Below are positions 7,667-14,809 of a DNA stretch of 64,000 nt, piece by piece (the stretch's first letter is position 1; the number at the start of each line of letters is the position of its first letter). This DNA is from TOLSYN sp963849065 (GTDB lineage: Bacteria; Acidobacteriota; Terriglobia; Terriglobales; Acidobacteriaceae), in contig CAWKFM010000002.1 in NCBI GenBank assembly GCA_963849065.1, forward strand, positions 558,001-622,000, read 5' to 3'. Both the position numbers and the translations under genes were made by a program. The notes under the pieces were generated by a model, which worked only from the letters and a program-made list of their open reading frames with translations, was not told the DNA's origin and did not search any database.

Positions 7667-10600
7667 TGTCCTCGTTTGCGATCAAGTATCCATTTTTCAT
7701 TTTAATGATGTGTTTGGCCATTATCGTGGTGGGCGTAACCACGGTTGCGCGCATGCCTGTCGATCTGTTTCCCGAGGTCAACATGCCGGTGGTCGTCGTG
7801 GCCACGTTCTATGCCGGCATGCCGCCACAGCAGGTTGAATCGGATATTACCGACAGCTACGAGCGTTTCTTTACCTTGGGCAGTGGAATCGATCATATCG
7901 AGTCACGCTCTCTTACCGGCGTTAGCCTGATCAAGATTTATTTCCAGCCGGGAACCGATGGTAACGCTGCAGTCAGCAGCATTTCGAACCTGGCCATGGC
8001 AAATCTGCGAAGGCTTCCACCGGGAACCCTGCCACCTGTTGTGCTGAAGTTTGATGCGGCCAACCTGCCGGTTTGCCTGATTACGCTGAAAGGCCAGGGA
8101 CTGAACGAGACGCAGTTGAAAGACCTTGCCCAGTTCAGTGTTCGCAATCAGGTGGCAAATGTTCCTGGGGCTTCCGTGCCGCAACCCTATGGCGGACGCT
8201 ATCGCCAGATTCAGGTCTACGTTGATCCGCTCAAACTGGAAGCCCACCAGATGAGCGTGACGGACGTGGTGAATTCCCTGAACCAGTCCAACCTGATTCT
8301 TCCGGCCGGGGATGTGCGAATTGGCAGCAAGGATTACAACATCTACGCCAACAGCCAGGTTCCGGTGGTGGACGAAATCAATGATCTTCCCCTGAAGACC
8401 GTGGGCAATGCGTCCGTCATGGTGGCCGATATCGGCCAGGCGAAAGATGCCGGACAACTGCAAACCAACATCGTCCGCGTCGATGGACAGCACTCTGTTT
8501 ATATTCCGGTGCTGAAGCAAGGCGGCAATTCGAACACGATCACCATCGTGAATGGAATAAGAAAAGCCGTTGCCGGCCTGCTTGATGTTCCCAAGGTTTT
8601 AAAAACAGACGTCGTCTTCGATCAATCCAGCTTCGTCAAACTGGCGGTCAAGAACGTGCTCAACGAAGGCACCATTGGACTGTGCCTGACTGCACTGATG
8701 ATTCTGCTTTTCCTGGGTAATGTGCGGGCGACGATTGCGGTTCTTCTGTCGATTCCGATCTCGTGTCTGGCAACATTTTTGGGACTGAATCTCGGCGGCA
8801 GTTCGATCAATACCATGGCGCTGGGCGGCCTTGCGCTGGCGCTATCCCGGCTGATTGATAACTCCGTGGTTGTACTGGAAAATATCTTCCGTCATATGGA
8901 GATGGGCGAGCCGCCCGAGGTGGCGGCGGAACGCGGCGGCAAAGAGGTACAACTGGCCGTGCTGGCTGCGACTTTCAGTACGTGCATCGTGTTCTTCCCG
9001 GTAGTGCTACTTTTCGGAGTGAGCAAGTATCTGTTCACCGGATTGGCCCTTGCGGTTGTGCTGGCGCTGTTTGCTTCCTATCTGGTGGCGATGACGGTGG
9101 TGCCGCTATTTTGCGCCAAGTTCATCCGGCTTGGCCCGGAGCATCAGCATCAAGTTCCGCCCGACGGCCCGGTGGAGATTGAAGAAGACCTGGAGTCCGG
9201 CAAGATCCTGCCCAGCCATGTGCGGATTTTCCGGAATATCGTCGGGCGGTTCAACGCGGGCTTTCATCTACTGCAAAGCAAGTATGACGAGGCGATTGGG
9301 AAGTGCCTGGCCCGTCCTGTGGCTGTGGTCGTGGTCTTCAGCGCGTTTGTGGTTGGTAGCTTCGCCCTCTATCCATTGCTTGGCAAATCATTCTTTCCGC
9401 GCACCGATCCAGGACAATTCGTGGTGGATGTGAAGGTGCCGGCAGGGACCCGTATTGAGGTCACCGACGAATATGTTGCGAAAATGGAGCAGGATATTCG
9501 CAGCGTCGTTTCTCCACAAGACCTGAACATGATCGTCTCCAACATCGGCGTCACTCCCGATCTCTCTGCGATCTATACCTCGAACTCGGCCATGAATACC
9601 GGATTCATCCAGGTCAGCCTGAAGGAAGATCATAAGACGGGTAGCTATGCCTACATGCAAAAGGTTCGCGAGAAACTGGCGGCAGACTTCCCGGATGTCG
9701 CAATCTACCTTCAAGCAGGGGGGCTGGTTGATTCCGTGGTGAATCAGGGCAAGCCGGCACCGATTGACATCCAGATTGGCGGCAACAACCTCAAGCAGGC
9801 CTATGCCATCGCCGAGGCAACGGCAGCCAAGGTGAAAAAACTCGACTCCGTCGATGACGTTCTGATTCCGCAGGATTTGGACTACCCCGGCCTGGAACTG
9901 AACATCAACCGCGAACATGCGGCGCTGCTCGGAATTTCGCCTCAGAACGTTGTGGACAACGTCATCACGGCTTTGACTTCGGATGGTATGGTTGCGCCCA
10001 GCTTTTGGGTCGATCCCAAAACCGGCAACAACTATATGCTGACCGTGCAATATCCGGAGACGCAGATCCAAACGCTGACCGACTTTAAGCAGATTCCGCT
10101 GCGCTCGGCCAACAATGCGAACACAACTCCATTGGAATCGGTGGCAGATATTCGGACCATTCATACTCCAACGGAAGTCGATCACTACCAGCTTCGCCGT
10201 GAGTTTGACATCTACGTCATGCCGAAGAAGGAAGATCTAAGCCGCGTTGATCGCCAGGTCGAATCGATTGTCGGCCAGATTCAGAAACCCGACGGCGTCA
10301 CGGTCAAAATTCGCGGCGCAGTCCAGGACATGAATCATTCGTTTTCCAGCTTCGGCGTCGGCCTGATTCTGGCGGTGGTTCTGGTGTACCTGATCCTGAT
10401 GGCGCAGTTCGCCTCGTTCTCCGATCCATTTGTCATCCTTCTGGCGATTCCTCCGGGCTTGTCCGGCGTGCTGATTTTCCTTCTGGTGACCGGTACGACA
10501 CTCAACATTATGTCGCTGATGGGGGTTGTGATGATGACCGGCATCGCCGTATCCGACAGCATTTTGATTGTGGAATTTGTGGGAACGCTCAGGAAAGCCG

Positions 10601-10890
10601 GGATGGCGCTCAAGCCGGCCTTGACGGAAGCCTGCAAGGTGCGACTCCGCCCCATCCTGATGACCACCATGGCGACCATTCTGGGCCTGATCCCAATGGC
10701 ACTGGCATTGGAGCCGGGTAGCGAACAGTATGCACCGCTGGCTCGGGCGATTCTCGGCGGGCTGACGGTCTCAGGGTTGGTCACCGTCTTTCTGGTGCCA
10801 ACTGCCTACCTGCTGATCCATCGCAAGGAAGAGAACCGGATGGAAGCCTACGAGGCGGAAGACGATTCGTTGGTCGTCTCGGAGTCCTGA
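7666..10890 (+). CDS. RND efflux pump, inner-membrane permease, locus A
   Basis: 1074 residues, the usual length for AcrB/MdtB-type HAE1 pumps. TM1 starts at residue 10, two large periplasmic porter halves follow, and twelve TM segments can be traced (TM2-6 about 330-480, TM8-12 about 890-1050). The conserved segments RMPVDLFPE, RRLPPGTLPP and VRLRPILMT are present. In TM4 the usual Asp-Asp pair is Asp398-Asn399 (RLIDNSVVVLEN), and in TM10 the position of the AcrB relay Lys is Ser963 (AVSDSILIVEF), the same pattern as in the pump at 28430. The substrate is unknown. GGAGG sits nine bases before the start, inside the end of the adaptor gene. Confidence 0.94.
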   Translation: MSSFAIKYPFFILMMCLAIIVVGVTTVARMPVDLFPEVNMPVVVVATFYAGMPPQQVESDITDSYERFFTLGSGIDHIESRSLTGVSLIKIYFQPGTDGNAAVSSISNLAMANLRRLPPGTLPPVVLKFDAANLPVCLITLKGQGLNETQLKDLAQFSVRNQVANVPGASVPQPYGGRYRQIQVYVDPLKLEAHQMSVTDVVNSLNQSNLILPAGDVRIGSKDYNIYANSQVPVVDEINDLPLKTVGNASVMVADIGQAKDAGQLQTNIVRVDGQHSVYIPVLKQGGNSNTITIVNGIRKAVAGLLDVPKVLKTDVVFDQSSFVKLAVKNVLNEGTIGLCLTALMILLFLGNVRATIAVLLSIPISCLATFLGLNLGGSSINTMALGGLALALSRLIDNSVVVLENIFRHMEMGEPPEVAAERGGKEVQLAVLAATFSTCIVFFPVVLLFGVSKYLFTGLALAVVLALFASYLVAMTVVPLFCAKFIRLGPEHQHQVPPDGPVEIEEDLESGKILPSHVRIFRNIVGRFNAGFHLLQSKYDEAIGKCLARPVAVVVVFSAFVVGSFALYPLLGKSFFPRTDPGQFVVDVKVPAGTRIEVTDEYVAKMEQDIRSVVSPQDLNMIVSNIGVTPDLSAIYTSNSAMNTGFIQVSLKEDHKTGSYAYMQKVREKLAADFPDVAIYLQAGGLVDSVVNQGKPAPIDIQIGGNNLKQAYAIAEATAAKVKKLDSVDDVLIPQDLDYPGLELNINREHAALLGISPQNVVDNVITALTSDGMVAPSFWVDPKTGNNYMLTVQYPETQIQTLTDFKQIPLRSANNANTTPLESVADIRTIHTPTEVDHYQLRREFDIYVMPKKEDLSRVDRQVESIVGQIQKPDGVTVKIRGAVQDMNHSFSSFGVGLILAVVLVYLILMAQFASFSDPFVILLAIPPGLSGVLIFLLVTGTTLNIMSLMGVVMMTGIAVSDSILIVEFVGTLRKAGMALKPALTEACKVRLRPILMTTMATILGLIPMALALEPGSEQYAPLARAILGGLTVSGLVTVFLVPTAYLLIHRKEENRMEAYEAEDDSLVVSES

Positions 10891-10945
10891 GGATGACATC
10901 CGAGTCCGTGTTTCGCTGGGCCGTGATGCGCGAGCGGAAAAGAAA

Positions 10946-11006
10946 TTCCCGGGAATCCCGGTCCTCTGTGGCTAACATGCCACGAGAGGCCCGAGATTCC
11001 CGGGAG
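10946..11006. terminator. Bidirectional hairpin between convergent genes
   Basis: A long imperfect inverted repeat pairs about 10946-10968 (TTCCCGGGAATCCCGG...) with 10981-11006 around a loop of about 12 bases. It sits between the end of the locus A pump (+) and the end of the 11035-12918 porin (-), and can act for both. Confidence 0.7.
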
Positions 11007-11034
11007 GAAAAGATTGAATGTTTTCTCCGCGTCG

Positions 11035-12918
11035 CTACCAGGAGAAGATCGGCCCCCCCTCTTCGCGAAGATCGTTCCACTCGCGGGATGGAACTCCCCT
11101 ATAGAGCGGCAGGGCCACTTCCTGGTTGAAGTGGGTAGTGTAGAGCGACTCCTCGTAGGAGAACGCTATCCATTTGTTCATTTTATAGTTGAGCGAGCCC
11201 ACCGCCATGGTGCTCTTGTGGCGATCGCCACCCGCTCCGAGTTTATCGATGTCGCGCGCCTTGGCCTCATCGATGCCGTACATAGCATAGAGCGACCAGC
11301 CGGCGTTGCGGCCGTTGGGATCAGCATGGAAGATGCGGCCGAGGGGGAAGCCGATCTGGGCAAATCCGCCTTCAGAACGCACCGGACGCTGCGGCGCCAC
11401 TACGGCTACTCCATCTGCGTTGGTTCCGAAGGTAACCGAATTTAAGTCCTCGGAGGTGCCAGTTGCAGTGCCTGTCAGACCTGCCGTATCGGTATAGAAG
11501 TCGTAGAGTTGGCCGGCGAAAAACCATCTCAAGTCAGCGCCACTGTAGTACTTGCCGATCAGGGTAAACCAGCGCGTCGGCAACTGCCACTCTCCGTCCC
11601 ATCCGTCCTGTTTGCTGCCGACAGTCGCGCCCTGGGGGAAGAACGCCTGGTAGGCGACTGGCACGGAGCCTGAAGCGACGATGGATTCACGCCTGCCGTC
11701 AAAGCCGCTGAAGATGATCTGAGCCGGCGCGACACCTTGGGCGTGGTCCAATTGCCATTGAAAGACCACCCTTGCCTGATACTCGGGACGGTTGGCGTCT
11801 GGCCCTTCCCGTTCGCCATACCCAATCTGGTCTGCAAGACCTGCAGCGGTTGCATTGTTGGGCGGGATGCCGGAGGCGGGCAGATCAAAGGAGAACTCCG
11901 GCTCGACCGAGAGCCCGCCAAACTTATGCGTATATCCGGCGCGCATTTGTGGGTCGCGCTCATAGAGCGAGCCGAACGCGACACCAAGATTGGTGGTTTC
12001 AAGCATGTTGGGCAGCGTGGAGGAACCGAAGATCGTCCAGTCCTGCCCGAAAAGCATGGAGACGGTGTTGTTGGCGTCAAATTTATAATCCAGGCGCCCC
12101 CAAGCCAACCGAAGAGCAGGGTTGCTCGAGCGAATGGTGGATAGGTTGCGGTTGTCGGCACGGCTGAAGTTGCCTTCAAAATCGCCTTCAATCTTGCCGG
12201 TAATCGTCCAATTCGGGTTCTTGTCATACCACTCGAAGTTGGAGCCAAAGCGGGTGCTGCGGGCCTTGATATGGAACTCGGGATCTCCGTTGGGGCCGGT
12301 GTTGCCGGCGATATAGGGCAGCGGAGCATCATCGCCATTGGGTGACGAGCTGTCTTCCACCATGGTCGCCTTGATAAAGCCGTAGGGAGTGAGGCCCACG
12401 CTGCCGGCTTTGAAAGCCGCGGCCATCTTGCCGCGCTCGAGGCCGCCCACTGGGAAGACGCGGACCGGAGCCAATGCGGGAGCTACGTCTTCACTCGGGG
12501 TTTTCTCAGCCAGAGACGGCGCGCCGGGCTCGGTTGGGTTCGGTAAGGTTTGCGCGTTTATGCTGGCGTTAAGGAACGAAGCCCCGTTTTCCCTTGCCTC
12601 CGTTTGTACCACCGGTACTGCGGGGCTCGCAGCGTTGGCTTCCTGCGACATAACTTGATCGTACTGTTCCTTGGTGATGACCTTCTTGCTTAGCAGAATG
12701 TCTTCCAGGCGTTTTTGGGCGTCTTTGGCGGAAGTGGCCTGCTCTATCTTGGCGACATCCTCCGCGCTCAAAATGCCATTGGCCCGCAAGACTTGAATGA
12801 GTGGGTTAGGTTGGTTAGTGGTGGGTTTCTCGCTGCCTTGCTGGGCTGCAGCCGGTAGAAGCGAAAGAGCGAGCAACACGAAACACAGACTCAGGTACTT
12901 GACCGCCTTGTGAATCAT
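11035..12918 (-). CDS. Outer-membrane beta-barrel (porin-type) protein
   Basis: 627 residues from the ATG at 12918, preceded by AGGGAGA. A signal peptide (1-25, LLPAAAQQG) is followed by a helical segment about 45-90 (NGILSAEDVAKIEQA, then LLSKKVITKEQYDQVM) that resembles a short oligomerisation domain, then a linker, and from about residue 165 a barrel with phrases such as GLTPYGFIKATM, TRFGSNFEWYD and LAWGRLDYKF, ending in GGPIFSW with a terminal aromatic residue. It has no detectable similarity to the MKSYQKI module. It is divergent from the XRE-PBP regulator at 13332, so it could belong to that regulon. The substrate is unknown. Confidence 0.85.
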   Translation of the reverse strand: MIHKAVKYLSLCFVLLALSLLPAAAQQGSEKPTTNQPNPLIQVLRANGILSAEDVAKIEQATSAKDAQKRLEDILLSKKVITKEQYDQVMSQEANAASPAVPVVQTEARENGASFLNASINAQTLPNPTEPGAPSLAEKTPSEDVAPALAPVRVFPVGGLERGKMAAAFKAGSVGLTPYGFIKATMVEDSSSPNGDDAPLPYIAGNTGPNGDPEFHIKARSTRFGSNFEWYDKNPNWTITGKIEGDFEGNFSRADNRNLSTIRSSNPALRLAWGRLDYKFDANNTVSMLFGQDWTIFGSSTLPNMLETTNLGVAFGSLYERDPQMRAGYTHKFGGLSVEPEFSFDLPASGIPPNNATAAGLADQIGYGEREGPDANRPEYQARVVFQWQLDHAQGVAPAQIIFSGFDGRRESIVASGSVPVAYQAFFPQGATVGSKQDGWDGEWQLPTRWFTLIGKYYSGADLRWFFAGQLYDFYTDTAGLTGTATGTSEDLNSVTFGTNADGVAVVAPQRPVRSEGGFAQIGFPLGRIFHADPNGRNAGWSLYAMYGIDEAKARDIDKLGAGGDRHKSTMAVGSLNYKMNKWIAFSYEESLYTTHFNQEVALPLYRGVPSREWNDLREEGGPIFSW

Positions 12919-13331
12919 AGATTCAATCTCCCTGCGGTTGAACTCCGGATTGTGCAGCTTGCAAATATCTCTCCCTTATTGAGAATTGTCAAATGCATTG
13001 TTTTGCCGGGGAATCAGCGTAAGAAATGAAATCGACTGTCTCTTTAGAAGAAGATTCGGCGACATTTCATTTGCATTTCGGCCGGGTGGAACGCCGCAGT
13101 TGCGGCACGGTCCGATAAGTCAGGTGACGGCGCAGGTGGAGCAGCCGTTACGGATCGAGTTGCAGGATCAACCGGATCTCACGCCGGCTGAACTGGGCAA
13201 CGGTGGATGCAACCGCGTATGTGCGGCTCCGTAAATCGCGACTCTGGGTCGGGCTTGGGTGCACACCCCGGCAAAGTGAATTAAACTTGATGACCGGAAA
13301 TTTATTCCCTCAGCTAGCGTGCAGAGTTTCA
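12919..13331. other. Divergent intergenic region, no convincing gene
   Basis: About 410 bases separate the minus-strand porin from the XRE-PBP regulator. A short open frame at 12986-13234 has no signal peptide, ribosome site or recognisable motif and is not called. The region must hold the promoters of both flanking genes. No clear palindromic operator was found. Confidence 0.5.
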
Positions 13332-14456
13332 ATGGACGTACAGAACAATTTGACCGAGTTGCGACAGAAGCGCGGCATTTCCGCTGCCAAGCTGGCGGCA
13401 GCGGTTGGCGTGAGCCGCCAGACCATCTATGCCATCGAGTCCGGCAAATACGTCCCCAACGCAGTGGTGGTTCTTAAACTGGCCGACGTTCTTGGCGTGG
13501 CGGTGGAGGAGTTGTTCCGTCTGCAAAGCAGCCTGCCTCCGACGGCGCGCATGGAAGAGGTGGACCTGCTGTCCAAGGACTGGAGCGCACGCGCGGGACA
13601 GCCGGTGGCGTTATGCCGGGTGAACGGCCGGCTGATCGGAGCGCCTCCCGAGCCGGGCACCTGGAGTCTGCCGGAAGCCGACGGTGTTCTAGTCAACTTA
13701 GAAGACAGCGCGCAAGCGGCTTCCAAGGCAAGGGTGGAGGTATTGGGCGACAACCAGAAGTTCGACGATCGCGTGCTGATAGCGGGCTGCGATCCGGGTG
13801 CGTCGGTGCTGGTACGCCATCTGCGGCGACAGGGCGTAGAACTGGTGGTGAGCTACCAGAACAGTTCCCGATCGCTGGAGTTGCTGAAAAATGGCCTTAT
13901 CCATATTGCGGGTACACATATCCGGGCCGGGCAAAGCGAAGAGTCGAATCTACAGAGGATTCACAAGATGTTCGGCGAGGATGAGGTGGCCGTCTTCTCG
14001 TTTGCGCTGTGGGAAGAGGGGATCGCAGTGGCGCCGGGCAATCCCAAAGAGATCCGGGGAATCGAGGATTTGGCGCGGCGCGAAGTTCGGATTTCGAACC
14101 GGGAGTTGGGCGCCGGAAGCCGCGTTCTGTTGGATTCGCTGCTGGCGCAGGCCGGGCTCACCGGCAACCTGGTGAGCGGCTACGACAAGATTGCGTTCGG
14201 CCATTTGCCTTCGGCGCGCCAGGTGCAAATGGGCAGGGCGGACTGTTGCATGAACACCAGCGCCGCGGCCCGGGTCTTCGGATTGGATCTGGTCCCGCTG
14301 GTCAGCAAGCGGTACGACCTGGTTCTCTACAAAAAGTATTTGCGATTGCCGCAGGTACAGGCGGTACTCGACACGCTGGCGCGCGCTTCCTTCCGGCATG
14401 AGTTGGAGAGCCTGGGCGGCTATGACATGAAGCTGGCAGGCGACCGCCTGTTGTGA
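13332..14456 (+). CDS. XRE-family regulator fused to PBP-like (molybdate-type) ligand domain
   Basis: 374 residues. The ATG at 13332 is chosen because it starts the helix-turn-helix cleanly (MDVQNNLTELRQKRGISAA). An upstream in-frame start at 13203 adds unrelated sequence. Residues about 6-60 are an XRE/Cro HTH (KLAAAVGVSRQTIYAIESGK). From about residue 100 to the end is a periplasmic-binding-protein-like fold used intracellularly (VLIAGCDPGASVLVRHLR, then SNRELGAGSRVLLDSLL, then MGRADCCMNTSAAA), the PBP_like family often found with molybdopterin or molybdate genes. It stands just upstream of a TonB receptor and a ModA/WtpA-like protein and probably controls them. The ligand is inferred from context and family. 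Confidence 0.87.
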   Translation: MDVQNNLTELRQKRGISAAKLAAAVGVSRQTIYAIESGKYVPNAVVVLKLADVLGVAVEELFRLQSSLPPTARMEEVDLLSKDWSARAGQPVALCRVNGRLIGAPPEPGTWSLPEADGVLVNLEDSAQAASKARVEVLGDNQKFDDRVLIAGCDPGASVLVRHLRRQGVELVVSYQNSSRSLELLKNGLIHIAGTHIRAGQSEESNLQRIHKMFGEDEVAVFSFALWEEGIAVAPGNPKEIRGIEDLARREVRISNRELGAGSRVLLDSLLAQAGLTGNLVSGYDKIAFGHLPSARQVQMGRADCCMNTSAAARVFGLDLVPLVSKRYDLVLYKKYLRLPQVQAVLDTLARASFRHELESLGGYDMKLAGDRLL

Positions 14457-14487
14457 GGCTGCGGGGCTCAGCGAGTGTCGCGCAAAC

Positions 14488-14510
14488 AAGACATATCTAC
14501 CAAATATCTT
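14488..14510. promoter_or_regulatory. Candidate operator upstream of the TonB receptor promoter
   Basis: An imperfect inverted repeat, AAGACATAT (14488-14496) and AATATCTT (14503-14510), lies 32 bases upstream of the -35 box at 14542. Its position suits an activator or repressor site, possibly for the XRE-PBP regulator just before it. It is a single occurrence and therefore weakly supported. Confidence 0.35.
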
Positions 14511-14541
14511 CTACTAAATTGGATTTACAAGTCGCTCACAG

Positions 14542-14570
14542 TTGACACGACTTATCCAATCGTCTCTAAT
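14542..14570 (+). promoter_or_regulatory. Sigma-70-like promoter of the TonB receptor gene
   Basis: A perfect TTGACA at 14542-14547 and TCTAAT at 14565-14570 are spaced by 17 bases. The predicted start near 14577 gives a 5' untranslated leader of about 230 bases. Confidence 0.7.
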
Positions 14571-14576
14571 AGTTTC

Positions 14577-14809
14577 GACTGAGATCTGGAGTAAGGATTC
14601 TTCCAGCCGAGGCCGCTTTCTGCTTGCGCCTGGAGCTTCCGCAGAGAGCTGGATTGGGCCGGCGGCGATCAGGAACCCGCCTCGGCCAAGGCAGCACTCA
14701 ACACCCTACGGCGGCGATTCAAGCCGCAACCCCCATCGGCTTTGGCGATCCGGCCTGTTCAAGGCAAGCTCCAACGGTTAGATGGAAGAAAGAAAATGGG
14801 CCAAATAAG
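14577..14809 (+). promoter_or_regulatory. Long structured 5' leader of the TonB receptor mRNA
   Basis: The leader is about 230 bases with several possible helices. GCCGAGGC at 14606-14613 pairs with GCCTCGGC at 14679-14686. GCGGC and GCCGC flank a short loop near 14710-14727. ATCG and CGAT close a small hairpin near 14735-14750. A GC-rich, foldable leader of this length before a nutrient receptor suggests riboswitch-like or attenuation control. It did not match the molybdenum-cofactor, cobalamin or other riboswitch consensus as remembered. An open frame crosses it from 14624 but looks non-coding. Confidence 0.4.

Noticed and set aside
12986..13234. Short plus-strand frame between the porin and the XRE-PBP gene
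   Set aside because: No ribosome site, no motif and poor composition; it lies in the divergent promoter region.
14577..14809. TonB leader as a molybdenum-cofactor or cobalamin riboswitch
   Set aside because: The remembered conserved blocks of these classes (for example the B12 box) are not found; it is only reported as an unclassified leader.
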